From NCBI GenBank assembly GCA_002862085.1, contig PKCK01000081.1, forward strand, positions 18,244 through 82,243: 64,000 nucleotides of DNA, in the 5' to 3' direction. Below, one piece after another: positions 36,363 to 44,954 of this stretch. The stretch's first letter is position 1. Each line of letters begins with the position of its first letter. Made by a program: the position numbers and the translations under genes. The notes beneath the pieces are model-generated. The model did not search any database, was not told where the DNA came from, and saw only the letters and a list, made by a program, of their open reading frames with translations. Source of the stretch: Planctomycetota bacterium. Lineage in GTDB: Bacteria > Planctomycetota > UBA1135 > GCA-002686595.

Positions 36363-37742
36363 TCACGAGGCGGCTTCCCGCACCGCCGCGAGGGTCCGCG
36401 CGACGTCGTCCTCGGACGTACGGAAGTTCACGACGCTGACCCGGATGGCGCGCACACCCCTCCAGACCGTCCCGCTGAAGTACGCCTCCCCGCTCGCGTT
36501 GATCCGCTCCATCAGCTCGTGGGTGCGCCGGTCGAGGTCCCCCTCGCCGGCGGCGCGGAACACGAACTGGTTCATGACCGGCTCGACGAGCACCTCGACG
36601 CCCTCGATCTCCCCCAGCCCGCGAGCGAGCGCGGCGGCTCGCTCGCAGCTGCGATCGAGCATCGCCGCGACGCCCTCGCGGCCGAGCTCGCGCAGGGCCG
36701 CGTAGAGGGGGACCGCGCGGGCGCGCCGCGACCACTCGGTGTTCCAGTCGATCTGGTCTCGGACCTCCTCGGACGAGGCCACGTAGGCCCCGCCGCCGGT
36801 CATGGCTGCCCGGTGCGCCGCTCGATCCCGCACGAACGCCAGCCCGCAGTCGAAGGGGACGTTGAGCCACTTGTGGGCGTCGCTCGCCCAGCTGTCCGCG
36901 CCGTCCACCCCTTCGAGCAGATGGGCGCAGGAGCGGCCCGCCCTCGCGATCAGCCCGAAGGCTCCGTCCACGTGGACCCACGCGCCGCGCTCCTTCGCGA
37001 TCGGGACGAGCCGCTCGAAGTCGTCGCAGGCGCCCGTGTTGATCTCCCCGGCCGCGAGCACGACGACCGCCGGGCCGCCGCGGTCGAGGGCGGCGCGGAG
37101 AGCGGCCGCGTCGAGCCGCCCGTGATCGTCCCCGTCGACGACCTCGATCGCGCGCCGGCCGAGCCCGAGCAGGCGCACCGCGCGGTCGACGGAGCCGTGA
37201 CGCGCCGCGCTCGTGAGCACGCGCAGCCGCGGCGCGCCCGCGAGCCCGTCCTCCTCCACGTCCCAGTCCTCCCCCGAGAGGAGTGCCCCTCGCGCCGCGG
37301 CCAGGCAGGTCGCGTGGGCCATCTGACAGCCGGTCGTGAGCGCGAAGGAGGCGTCCCGCGGCAGGTCGAGGAGCTCGAGGAGCCAGCCCCCGACGACCTC
37401 CTCGACCGCCGCGGCGAAGGGACTCGTGACGGCCAGCGCAGCGTTCTGATCCCAGGCCGACACCAGCCAGTCCGCGGCGACCGAGGACTCGACCGCGCCG
37501 CCGATGACCCAGGCGAAGAAGCGACCGGTCCCGGAGCCCATCAGCCCGCCCTCCGCCGCCCGCGCGAGCTCGTCCACGACCGCGGCCGCGTCGGTGCCCC
37601 GCTCCGGCAGCGCGCGCCCGAGACGCTCGATGAGCGCGGCGCCCCCCACCGTCGGCGCGACGCCGCGAAGGTCCATGCCCGCGAGGTGGCGCTGGGCGTG
37701 CGCGGCCGCCCTTCGCAGGGCCTCCGATCCGTCGTTGGTCAT
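36363..37742 (-). CDS. PLP-dependent decarboxylase (group II, DDC/Gad-like)
   Basis: The 459-residue protein fits the pyridoxal-dependent decarboxylase family (Pfam PF00282): GRFFAWVIGGAVESSVAADWL near the N-terminus, FALTTGCQMAHATCLAAAR, AARHGSVDRA, EINTGACDD, VHVDGAFGL and the Schiff-base Lys in SDAHKWLNVPFDCG. Family members decarboxylate aromatic amino acids, glutamate or related substrates. The residues here do not identify one. ATG at 37742 gives a normal N-terminus. The gene ends at a shared terminator and follows the DEAD-box gene on the same strand with a 68-bp gap. Confidence 0.85.
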   Translation of the reverse strand: MTNDGSEALRRAAAHAQRHLAGMDLRGVAPTVGGAALIERLGRALPERGTDAAAVVDELARAAEGGLMGSGTGRFFAWVIGGAVESSVAADWLVSAWDQNAALAVTSPFAAAVEEVVGGWLLELLDLPRDASFALTTGCQMAHATCLAAARGALLSGEDWDVEEDGLAGAPRLRVLTSAARHGSVDRAVRLLGLGRRAIEVVDGDDHGRLDAAALRAALDRGGPAVVVLAAGEINTGACDDFERLVPIAKERGAWVHVDGAFGLIARAGRSCAHLLEGVDGADSWASDAHKWLNVPFDCGLAFVRDRAAHRAAMTGGGAYVASSEEVRDQIDWNTEWSRRARAVPLYAALRELGREGVAAMLDRSCERAAALARGLGEIEGVEVLVEPVMNQFVFRAAGEGDLDRRTHELMERINASGEAYFSGTVWRGVRAIRVSVVNFRTSEDDVARTLAAVREAAS

Positions 37743-37810
37743 CGTCTTCGGTCTCGCCGCCCGGTCGGCGGCCGTCAGGGAGGGGCGCGCGCCGCGCGCC
37801 TCGGAGGACG

Positions 37811-39043
37811 TCAACGCCGGCGGCGGCGGCCGCCGCGGCGGGGCGCGCGTCCGCCGCTGAGCTCCTCGACGTCGAGCGCGGCGAAGCCGGGGATCTCGAT
37901 GCGCTGGATCCGCTCGCCGATGCGGTGCTCGATGGCGCGCAGCTCCGGCAGGTCGCCGGGCGCGACGAAGGTGAACGCCACGCCGGCGCGCTCCGCGCGG
38001 CCCGTGCGCCCGATGCGGTGGACGTAGGTGTCCGGGTCGGTCGGCACGTCGTAGTTGAGCACGCGCCCCACGCCCTCCACGTCGAGGCCCCGGGAGGCGA
38101 GGTCGGTGGCGACGAGCACCGCCGCCTCGCCGCTTCGGAAGCGATCGAGCGCGCGCGTCCGCGCCCCCTGCTTCTTGTCGCCGTGGAGCAGCTCGACCTC
38201 GAGCCCGCGCTTCTGCAGGCCGTACGAGACCGACTTGGCGCGCTGCTTGGTCCGCACGAAGACGAGGACGCTCTGGCCCTCGGCCTCGTCGAGCAGCGCG
38301 CGCAGGAGCTTGGGCTTCGCTGACTCGCGGACGGTGACCACGACGTGATCGATGGTCTCGGCGGGCATCGTGTGACCGAGGTCGATGATCTCCGGTTCCC
38401 GGAGCCGGCGCTGCGCGAGAGCCTGGACGCTCTCGGGCATCGTCGCCGAGAACATCATCGTCTGGCGCTCCGCCGGGAGCCGATCGAGGACGCGCTGGAC
38501 GTCGGGCAGGAACCCCATGTCGACCATGCGGTCCGCCTCGTCGAGGACGAGCGTCTCCACGTCGTCCAGGGAGAGCGCGCCCGATCGAAGGTGGTCGAGG
38601 AGGCGTCCGACCGTCGCGACCACGACGTCGGCGCCCGCAGCGAGGCGCGCCTCCTGGGCCGCTGACTTCACGCCGCCGATCAAGAGCGTCACGCGCGGAG
38701 CCAGCGCGCTGCCGAGACGCTCGCACTCGGCGGCGATCTGGGTCGCGAGTTCGCGCGTCGGAGCGAGGACGAGGGCCACCGGTGCGGGCCCGGGCTCGCG
38801 GCGCCCGACCGCCTCGAGGAGCGGGAGGGCGAAGGCGGCCGTCTTGCCCGTCCCCGTGCGCGCCAGCCCCAGCACGTCGCGGCCGGCGAGAGCGGCGGGG
38901 AGCGCGCGGGCCTGGATGGGCCGCGGCGCGGCGAAACCAGCCGCGCGGACGCCTGCGAGGACGGGCGCGGAGAGGCCCAGGGCCTCGAAGCCCTGCTCCG
39001 CGGGCCCTCCGGCCCCGGCGACGTCTCGCGCGTGTTCGCTCAT
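37811..39043 (-). CDS. DEAD-box RNA helicase, RhlE-like
   Basis: The 410-residue protein has the complete helicase set: Q motif (PRPIQARALP), motif I ARTGTGKT, PTRELA, VVATVGRLLDHL, DEAD (VLDEADRM), SAT (MFSATMP), TDLASRGLD and HRIGRTGRAER. The C-terminus is a short Arg-rich tail. It probably remodels RNA in ribosome assembly or decay. The compact length with a basic tail resembles RhlE rather than DeaD. The plus-strand SEC-C gene starts divergently 95 bp away. Confidence 0.9.
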   Translation of the reverse strand: MSEHARDVAGAGGPAEQGFEALGLSAPVLAGVRAAGFAAPRPIQARALPAALAGRDVLGLARTGTGKTAAFALPLLEAVGRREPGPAPVALVLAPTRELATQIAAECERLGSALAPRVTLLIGGVKSAAQEARLAAGADVVVATVGRLLDHLRSGALSLDDVETLVLDEADRMVDMGFLPDVQRVLDRLPAERQTMMFSATMPESVQALAQRRLREPEIIDLGHTMPAETIDHVVVTVRESAKPKLLRALLDEAEGQSVLVFVRTKQRAKSVSYGLQKRGLEVELLHGDKKQGARTRALDRFRSGEAAVLVATDLASRGLDVEGVGRVLNYDVPTDPDTYVHRIGRTGRAERAGVAFTFVAPGDLPELRAIEHRIGERIQRIEIPGFAALDVEELSGGRAPRRGGRRRRR

Positions 39044-39126
39044 CGGCGCGTGACGATGCCCGCCAGGCGGCCCTGCGGAAAGGGGGAAGCGCCGAAGAGC
39101 GCGCCGCCCGGGCCCTCGGGGCGCGC

Positions 39127-39132
39127 TACCCT
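39127..39132 (+). promoter_or_regulatory. TANNNT -10-like box of the SEC-C/kdsB operon (TACCCT)
   Basis: TACCCT lies 6 nt before the ATG at 39139, separated only by CCCCCC, so no ribosome-binding site can exist between them. Confidence 0.52.
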
Positions 39133-39138
39133 CCCCCC

Positions 39139-39627
39139 ATGGCTCCGTCCAAACAGGTCACCCTGGCCCTCGCGGCCTTCATGGACAGCCCCGAGCGGGC
39201 CGCCCTGGATCGACCCGGTGAGGACGTCCGCGAGATCGTCAGCCGCTTCCTGGGCGTGTGCTACGACGATCTCGGGATCGAGCCGAAGCGGCTCGACGGG
39301 CACCACGTCGAAGCGGCCCTGACGCAGCTCCTGCCAGGTCGTTTCAAGCGCGGCGAGGAGCTCGCGGAGGTGGCTCCGGACGTTTTGCGAGCATTCCTCG
39401 CACACGTGGAGGCCACGGAGGTCGTGGCGAACTCCTTCGAGGTGCGCAACGGCTTCGAGACGGGCGTCGACGACTTCCTGCGCACGGTCCGCGAGGGCAG
39501 CGCACCCCAGGGGCACGGACGGCGTGCCCCGCAGGACACCTTCCAGCACAAGGCGAACAAGACCGGCCGCAACGACCCGTGCATCTGCGGGAGCGGCAAG
39601 AAGTTCAAGAAGTGCTGCGGCAAGTGA
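39139..39627 (+). CDS. SEC-C motif protein
   Basis: The 162-residue protein has a helical N-terminal domain of unknown type and ends in a SEC-C zinc-binding motif, GRNDPCICGSGKKFKKCC, as in the SecA tail. SEC-C proteins can bind SecB, ribosomes or zinc-dependent partners. The N-terminal 130 residues are not recognised. It is first in an operon with kdsB, whose ATG overlaps its TGA by one base. Confidence 0.8.
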   Translation: MAPSKQVTLALAAFMDSPERAALDRPGEDVREIVSRFLGVCYDDLGIEPKRLDGHHVEAALTQLLPGRFKRGEELAEVAPDVLRAFLAHVEATEVVANSFEVRNGFETGVDDFLRTVREGSAPQGHGRRAPQDTFQHKANKTGRNDPCICGSGKKFKKCCGK

Positions 39628-40430
39628 TGAGCAACGACGGAAAGACAGTCTGCGTGATCCCGTCGCGATACGGATCGACGCGCTTCCCCGGGAAGCCCCT
39701 CGCCGACGTGGCCGGGCGCTCACTGGTTCAGCGCGTCTTCGAGATCGGTCGCGCGGCGCAGGGCGTCGACGAGGTGATCGTCGCGACCGACGACGCGCGC
39801 ATCGCCGAGCACGTGGAGGGCTTCGGGGGCCGCGTGGCCATGACCGATCCCGCCTGCCGCAACGGCACGGAGCGCGTGCACGCCGCGGTCCAGGCCCTGG
39901 ATGTGGCGCCCGCGCGCGTGATCAACCTCCAGGGCGACGCTGCGCTCACGCCGCCCTGGGTGCTCGAGGCGGTCGTCGAGGAGATGAAGGCTCACCCCGA
40001 GCTGCCGATCGTCACGCCCGCAGCGCGCCTCGACGAGGGCTCCCTCGCGCTCCTGCGGGAGGCCAAGGCCGCCGGCGAGGTGGGCGGCACCTCGGTGGTC
40101 TTCGACGCGAACGGGGACGCGCTCTACTTCTCGAAGGCCCTGATCCCCTTCGTGCGCGACGCGCAGGGCGGCGCGCCGACCTTCCGGCACATCGGACTCT
40201 ACGGCTACTCGACGGCTGGGCTCGCGAGGTTCATGGACCTGCCGCCGAGCCCTCTGGAGCTGACCGAGGGGCTCGAGCAGCTCCGCGCCCTCGAGAACGG
40301 CATGGGGATCCGCGTCGTCGAGGTCGACTACCGCGGCCGGCGCCACCTGGCGATCGACAGCCCGGAGGACCTGAGGCGCGTCGAGGCGCTGCTCGCCGAG
40401 GACGGAGAGCTCACGGAGCCGATCCGATGA
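39627..40430 (+). CDS. kdsB: 3-deoxy-manno-octulosonate cytidylyltransferase (CMP-KDO synthetase)
   Basis: KdsB activates KDO with CTP for lipid A-KDO synthesis. The 267-residue protein begins VCVIPSRYGSTRFPGKPLAD, the nucleotide loop of this family, followed by EVIVATDD, CRNGTERV, INLQGDAALTPP, FRHIGLYGYS and LEQLRALENG. It indicates an LPS-type or KDO-containing envelope. It is translationally coupled on both sides (TGATG upstream, ATGA downstream). No kdsA, kdsC or kdsD lies nearby. Confidence 0.92.
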   Translation: MSNDGKTVCVIPSRYGSTRFPGKPLADVAGRSLVQRVFEIGRAAQGVDEVIVATDDARIAEHVEGFGGRVAMTDPACRNGTERVHAAVQALDVAPARVINLQGDAALTPPWVLEAVVEEMKAHPELPIVTPAARLDEGSLALLREAKAAGEVGGTSVVFDANGDALYFSKALIPFVRDAQGGAPTFRHIGLYGYSTAGLARFMDLPPSPLELTEGLEQLRALENGMGIRVVEVDYRGRRHLAIDSPEDLRRVEALLAEDGELTEPIR

Positions 40431-41089
40431 GCGGCGCGCGCATCGAGCTCCTCCTCGTCCGCCACGGCAACACCTTCGGCCCCGGCGATCGGGTCTCGTG
40501 GGTCGGGCGCGGCGAGGACCTGCCGCTGGTCGAGAGCGGCCGCGCGCAGGCCAGCGCCCTGGGCGCGACCCTGAAGGCCGCCGGCTGGTCCCCCACGGCC
40601 GCGGTCTCGGGCGCCCTCGCCCGGCAGACCGAGCACCTCTCCATCGCCACCGGCGGGATCCCTGCCCCGCGAGTGGACGAACGCCTCGACGAGGTGGACT
40701 ACGGGGCGTGGGGCGGACTGACGACCGCCGAGATCGAGGAGCGCTTCGGCGCCGAGAGCGTCGCGGCGTGGAACGAGCGCAGCGAGATCCCCACGGACGC
40801 GGGGTGGCCCGAGGATCGCCGCGACCTGGAGGCGCGCGCGTCGGCGTTCGCCGCGGACGTGGCCTCCGGAGCCCTCGGAGAGCGGGTGCTGGCCTGCTCG
40901 AGCAACGGGCTCCTGCGCTGGTTCCTCGGGCTGATGGACGGAGCCCTCGAGCGCGCCATCGCGGAGGGAGGCTTCAAGGTCCGCACGGGCCACTACGGAG
41001 TGCTCCTCTTCGAACCCGGGCGAGACAGCTGGCGCCTCGCCGCGTGGAACCTCCCACCCTCCGAGGCCCTCTCCGCGGCCTTGCAGTAG
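40427..41089 (+). CDS. Histidine-phosphatase-superfamily protein with altered active site
   Basis: The 220-residue protein starts with the family motif LLVRHGNTFGPGD (His13), followed by RLDEVDYGAWGGL with the usual acid. The second catalytic His, normally in SHGG, is replaced by Ser in CSSNGLLRWF (157-166). A GHYGVLLFE segment (189 on) is the nearest later His. The ATG overlaps the kdsB stop (ATGA), so it is made together with KdsB. It may act on a KDO-pathway phosphate (KdsC is not in this window), or may have lost phosphatase activity; the sequence cannot decide. Confidence 0.78.
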   Translation: MSGARIELLLVRHGNTFGPGDRVSWVGRGEDLPLVESGRAQASALGATLKAAGWSPTAAVSGALARQTEHLSIATGGIPAPRVDERLDEVDYGAWGGLTTAEIEERFGAESVAAWNERSEIPTDAGWPEDRRDLEARASAFAADVASGALGERVLACSSNGLLRWFLGLMDGALERAIAEGGFKVRTGHYGVLLFEPGRDSWRLAAWNLPPSEALSAALQ

Positions 41090-41092
41090 CCT
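41087..41092 (+). promoter_or_regulatory. TANNNT -10-like box before the exported HEAT protein (TAGCCT)
   Basis: TAGCCT lies 6 nt before the ATG at 41099 and includes the TAG stop of the previous gene. It would give this gene its own leaderless transcript inside the operon. Confidence 0.45.
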
Positions 41093-41098
41093 CTCACC

Positions 41099-41911
41099 AT
41101 GCCCGTCCGCGCCCTCATCACGCTCCTCCTCGCCGCCGCGGTCTCGCCGGCGCCCGCGGCCGCGCCCGTCCCGCGTCCGGTCGCGGACGAGACCGAGGCC
41201 GAGGCTGCGGCGCGGGCCGCCCTCGAGGCGCGGGCGAAGGAAGCCGTGAAGGCCCTGTCGACGGGGCTCCGCGCCGAGGATCCGAACGAGCGCCGCGCCG
41301 TCCTCACCGACGCCTCGGAGGTCGTGCATCCGAAGGTCGTGAAGGCGATGGCCCGGGCGCTCGACGATCGTGACGCGGGCGTCTCGACGCACACGGTCGT
41401 GCTGCTGGGGCTCATGGACCTCCCCGAGTCCGTCTCGGCCCTCCGCAAGTACGCGCGGCGCGCGAAGAGAGCCCTCTCCCTGGACCCCGGGCGCCACGTG
41501 GCCGTGCTGCGCTCCATCGGGCTGCACGAGGACCAGGACCAGGTCCGCTGGCTCCTCGACGGGGTCTTCGTCGAGAAGGAGCGCAGCGTGCGCCGCGCGC
41601 GGATCTTCTCGGCGGCGCGAACCCGCACGGTCGAGACCCTGGAGGCGATCTTCGACGCCCTGGGGAAACAGGATCTCCGCCGGACCGACGCGTCGCGCGA
41701 GGACCTGCGAACGGCCCTCGTCCACCTGACCGGAACGGACCAGGGCGAGAGCATGCGCTCGTGGCTCCGGTGGTGGCGCGAGAACCGCAAGGGGTTCGAG
41801 CTGCCGGAGAAGGCCCCCACCCTCTCGGGGCAGATGCTCGAGGCGTGGAGCAGGTTCTGGGGCGAGGACCGCGAGCGGCCCCGCCAGCGGCGCCGCGGCG
41901 ACCGGGGCTGA
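41099..41911 (+). CDS. Exported HEAT-repeat-like protein, 270 aa
   Basis: A signal peptide (LITLLLAAAVSPAPAAA) is followed by helical repeats such as VHPKVVKAMARALDD and ESVSALRKYARRAKRAL, with the alternation of HEAT units, and an Arg-rich end. No catalytic motif is seen. It is smaller than the 934-residue HEAT protein at 2.4-5.2 kb and not obviously its paralog. It lies 9 bp after the phosphatase-fold gene. The function is unknown. Confidence 0.65.
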   Translation: MPVRALITLLLAAAVSPAPAAAPVPRPVADETEAEAAARAALEARAKEAVKALSTGLRAEDPNERRAVLTDASEVVHPKVVKAMARALDDRDAGVSTHTVVLLGLMDLPESVSALRKYARRAKRALSLDPGRHVAVLRSIGLHEDQDQVRWLLDGVFVEKERSVRRARIFSAARTRTVETLEAIFDALGKQDLRRTDASREDLRTALVHLTGTDQGESMRSWLRWWRENRKGFELPEKAPTLSGQMLEAWSRFWGEDRERPRQRRRGDRG

Positions 41912-42005
41912 GCGCGCCGCGCATCCATCCGAACGGGCCGGTCGGCGACCCCCGGGCCCGGGGAAGGATCGCGCTCGACCTCCGTCACCTCCGCGCGCCT
42001 CCCGC

Positions 42006-42893
42006 GTGTCGGATCTCGTGGACGACGAGACGGAGAGGAACGGGGACACGACCAGGATCCCGCGGGGTTCGGCGAGCTGGCCGGAGGGCTTCACCTCCCT
42101 CGAGCTGGAGCCGCAGTCGCTGTGGGCGAGGGGCCGGGTGGAGCTGCTGCGGCCGCGGCCACGGATCGCCGTCGTCGGGAGCCGCGCCCCGACCCACTAC
42201 GGTGAGACCCAGGCGCGCCGCTTCGGGTACGAGCTCGCCGCGCGCGGCATCACCGTCGTCAGCGGTCTCGCGCGAGGCGTCGACGCCGCTGCACACGAGG
42301 GCGCGCTCGCCGCGGGAGGACCGACGATCGCGGTCCTCGGCTCGGGCGTCGACCGCCCCTGGCCCGAGGGTCCGCTCGCCGCCTGCATGGGGGTCCAGGG
42401 GTTGCTCCTCTCCGAGTTCGAGCCCGGGACCCGCCCGCGTCGACACCACTTCCCGCTGCGGAACCGGCTGATCGCGGCGCTCGCCGACGCGGTGCTCGTG
42501 ATCGAGGCAGCTGAGTCCTCGGGATCCCTGATCACCGCGCGCTGGGCCGCGGATCAGGGTCAGGACGTCTTCGCTCTCCCCGGCCGGGTCGATCACCCCA
42601 TGGCGCTCGGGATCCTCCGGGTGATCCGGGAGGGGGCGACCCCCGTCGGCGGTCCCGGCATGCTCGTGGAGGACGTCTACGGGCCGGGCGCGGACCCTGC
42701 CGAGACGTGTGCGGACTCCCTCCCCGACGAGGAGCGCGCACTGCTGGTGGCTCTGCGCGGCGAGACCCTCGGCGCGGCGGAGCTCGCGGACAGGCTCGGG
42801 CTCGGGGTGGGCGAGGTCCTCGCGGAGCTCACGACCCTCGAGCTCGACGGGCGCGTGGTGCGACGTCCGGGGGGCCTCTACGGGCTGCCCTGA
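42006..42893 (+). CDS. dprA: DNA-processing protein DprA (Smf)
   Basis: DprA loads RecA on incoming single-stranded DNA in transformation. The 295-residue protein has the Rossmann-like domain in full: IAVVGSRAPTHYG, VSGLARGVDAAAHEGAL, VLGSGVDRPWP, FPLRNRLIAALADAVLVIEA and SGSLITARWA with QGQDVFALPG. A C-terminal winged-helix-like part follows (RGETLGAAELADRLGL). GTG at 42006 is the apparent start, giving a normal family length. Presence suggests, but does not prove, natural competence; dprA also occurs in non-competent bacteria. Confidence 0.9.
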   Translation: MSDLVDDETERNGDTTRIPRGSASWPEGFTSLELEPQSLWARGRVELLRPRPRIAVVGSRAPTHYGETQARRFGYELAARGITVVSGLARGVDAAAHEGALAAGGPTIAVLGSGVDRPWPEGPLAACMGVQGLLLSEFEPGTRPRRHHFPLRNRLIAALADAVLVIEAAESSGSLITARWAADQGQDVFALPGRVDHPMALGILRVIREGATPVGGPGMLVEDVYGPGADPAETCADSLPDEERALLVALRGETLGAAELADRLGLGVGEVLAELTTLELDGRVVRRPGGLYGLP

Positions 42894-42897
42894 AGGC

Positions 42898-43098
42898 TCA
42901 GCTCACCGAGGCGAAGGTGTGCTCGGCGACGAGCATGACCGCGACGACCACGGCCGAGATCACCACGAACGTCGCGTACCGTCTCGGGAACAGACGAAGG
43001 GCGCGCGCGTCGTCCGCCTCGGTGAACATGCAGCTCACGGCGACGACGACCGCGGTGACGAGCAGGAACAGCCCGATGTGGAGTCCGAGATCGTTCAT
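42898..43098 (-). CDS. Small two-helix membrane protein, 66 aa
   Basis: Two hydrophobic helices (GLFLLVTAVVVAVSCMF and TFVVISAVVVAVMLVAEH) flank a short charged loop. Its ATG overlaps the stop of the upstream DUF6677-like gene (ATGA), so the two are coupled and probably form one membrane complex. The fold is not recognised. Confidence 0.6.
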   Translation of the reverse strand: MNDLGLHIGLFLLVTAVVVAVSCMFTEADDARALRLFPRRYATFVVISAVVVAVMLVAEHTFASVS

Positions 43099-43943
43099 CG
43101 CGCGGCCTCCCCCGCCCCGCCGCGTGATCCCTCGTTGAACAGCGGACGGCCGAAGAGCTTGGCGTCGCTGAAACCGTACACGTCGAGGAGGAGCATCACG
43201 TTGAGCATCCCGGCGACGGAGGCGAGCATGACGCCCGCGTCCGCGTACTCGGGGCGCTCGGTCATCATCGCGTGGCCGTTCGCGAGCTCCGCGCCGAAGG
43301 CGATGGGCCCGAGGAAGGCCTGGCCTGCCCAGTAGTAGAAGTGGCGGGTGCGGTCGAGGTTGGTGCCCTCGGCGAGCGCCGTTCCCAGGCCGAAGAGCCC
43401 GACGATCAGCACGAAGGCGACGAGACCGCGGGCCACGCGGCCCTGTAGCAGGTGGCCGAGGCCGGGGACGAGCCAGCCGAGGAGCACGCACGTGCCGGGA
43501 TGACGAGCCGCGCCTTCGATCACGGCGCCGCTCCGCGCGCGGGCGTCGAAGTGAGCGCGCGCCGCGAGGAGCAGGTTCAGGATGCCAGCCGTCGAGGTGA
43601 GGATCATCCCGACGTGAAGCCCTTCAGGGAACGGACGCGGAACGCCGTTGCCGAACCCGACCTGGCGTCCCTGGAGAAGAAGCGCGCCGAGGTTGCCGGC
43701 CTCGGGCGTGAGAGCGCCGGCGAAGCGGCCGCGCATCTCCGGCGGCAGGACCTGGAGGAACATGCCGTCGGAGAGCATCACTCCGGCGAGGTACAGGCCC
43801 TGGATGAGCAGGAAGCCGATCAGCGCCGTCCTGCGATCCCCGAGCATGAAGTGACCCGCTCCTGGTACGAGCCAGGTGGCCAGGGCGCAGGCGTTCGCGC
43901 TGGGCGGCGCCCCGGGGGCGGTCTGTGAGGCTGCGGAGGCCAT
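43095..43943 (-). CDS. DUF6677-like polytopic membrane protein
   Basis: The 282-residue protein contains two similar blocks, ATWLVPGAGHFMLGDRRTAL and LGWLVPGLGHLLQGRVARG. Both are the PGxGHxxxG turn of TM2-like domains, each followed by hydrophobic helices. This internal duplication is typical of planctomycete proteins labelled DUF6677 (recalled, not searched). Function unknown. It is coupled to the 66-residue membrane protein. A TAGAAC box 10 nt before ATG 43943 supports that start. Confidence 0.65.
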   Translation of the reverse strand: MASAASQTAPGAPPSANACALATWLVPGAGHFMLGDRRTALIGFLLIQGLYLAGVMLSDGMFLQVLPPEMRGRFAGALTPEAGNLGALLLQGRQVGFGNGVPRPFPEGLHVGMILTSTAGILNLLLAARAHFDARARSGAVIEGAARHPGTCVLLGWLVPGLGHLLQGRVARGLVAFVLIVGLFGLGTALAEGTNLDRTRHFYYWAGQAFLGPIAFGAELANGHAMMTERPEYADAGVMLASVAGMLNVMLLLDVYGFSDAKLFGRPLFNEGSRGGAGEAAR

Positions 43944-43953
43944 CGGGCCGGAG

Positions 43954-43959
43954 GTTCTA
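43954..43959 (-). promoter_or_regulatory. TANNNT-like box of the DUF6677 gene (TAGAAC)
   Basis: TAGAAC lies 10 nt before the ATG at 43943. The last base departs from TANNNT, so this is the weakest member of the series. Confidence 0.35.
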
Positions 43960-44034
43960 ACAGAGCCGCGAGGTCGAATCGGCCATTTTCCCCGGGGGCG
44001 TGGGGCCTGGAAGGGCGACGATCCCGCGCCGTCC

Positions 44035-44505
44035 ATGAGTGCCACCCCCACCCCCGAGGATCCGGCCCGGAGCCGGGACGACGCGCCGCCCCGCTACGCC
44101 CACGAGGTCATGGTCCGCTACGCCGAGACCGACCAGATGGGCGTGTGCCACCACGCCAGCTTCCTCCTCTACCTGGAGGACGCGCGCACGGCGATGCTGC
44201 GCGCCCACGGGCTGCCCTACGGCGAGCTGGAACGGCGCGGGGTCGCCCTTCCCGTCCGGCGGGTCGACCTCAGGTACCTCACCCCCGCCTTCTACGAGGA
44301 CGTCCTGCTCGTCCACGTGTGGATCGAGAGGCACCGCTCCGCGTCGATGACCTTCGGCTACGCGATCGAGCGGGAGAACGAGGGCGGCGGCGCGGACACC
44401 GTCGCGCGGGCGACCGTCGAGCTGGCCTGCATCGACCTCGCCTCCCGTCGACCCCAGGTCTTCCCCTACGAGCTGCAGGAGTTCCTGCGCGCTCACGGCG
44501 GCTGA
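44035..44505 (+). CDS. YbgC-type acyl-CoA thioesterase
   Basis: The 156-residue protein is a hot-dog fold thioesterase of the 4HBT/YbgC group. VRYAETDQMGVCHHASFLLYLEDAR contains the catalytic Asp and the following His-His-Ala-Ser, and VDLRYLTPAFYEDVL continues the fold. It would hydrolyse an acyl-CoA in the cytoplasm. There is no adjacent tol-pal locus, where YbgC is often found. A 114-residue gene follows 7 bp later. Confidence 0.82.
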   Translation: MSATPTPEDPARSRDDAPPRYAHEVMVRYAETDQMGVCHHASFLLYLEDARTAMLRAHGLPYGELERRGVALPVRRVDLRYLTPAFYEDVLLVHVWIERHRSASMTFGYAIERENEGGGADTVARATVELACIDLASRRPQVFPYELQEFLRAHGG

Positions 44506-44512
44506 TCTGGCC

Positions 44513-44857
44513 ATGGCCTTCTACCTCTTCATCCGCCCCGAAGGTCGAGGCGCCGCCACCGAGCACGACGCGTGGATCGACCACGATGAAGAGTGGTTCC
44601 TCGACGTCGTGGCTCGCTCGGGGCTGCGTTGCCCCGTGCTCCAGCGCATCCACGGCCAGTACTACCGAAGCCCTCGGATCCACCCCGAAGATTGCGCCCG
44701 CGCCCTGGCCGAACTCGAGCGTGCGGACCCACTGCTGCGCGATCACCGGGCGGCGGGCATCGATCCGGAATCCTGGCCGCGCGTCCAGGGGCGCCTCCGG
44801 ATTCTCTTCGAGACCGCCGTTCGCCTCGGTCGAAGGGTCGATACGCACAGTGATTGA
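44513..44857 (+). CDS. Uncharacterised 114-aa protein
   Basis: The protein starts MAFYLFIRPEGRGAATEHD and is mostly helical and charged, with Tyr/Arg-rich HGQYYRSPRIHP in the middle. It has no signal or membrane helix. It lies 7 bp after the thioesterase gene and is probably cotranscribed. I do not recognise the family. Confidence 0.6.
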   Translation: MAFYLFIRPEGRGAATEHDAWIDHDEEWFLDVVARSGLRCPVLQRIHGQYYRSPRIHPEDCARALAELERADPLLRDHRAAGIDPESWPRVQGRLRILFETAVRLGRRVDTHSD

Positions 44858-44954
44858 CTCCGAACGTGAAGCCGGAAGTCCTCCGCCGCCTACGCTGCGG
44901 TGCCGGCAGGCGTAGCCAGCTCCTCCCCGGATCCGTCGCCGGTCGCGCGGCGGC

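Noticed and set aside
44860..44950. Possible terminator stem CTACGC/GCGTAG between the 114-aa gene and the PHP gene
   Set aside because: Only 6 bp pair, over a 14-nt loop and without a T-run, too weak to annotate.
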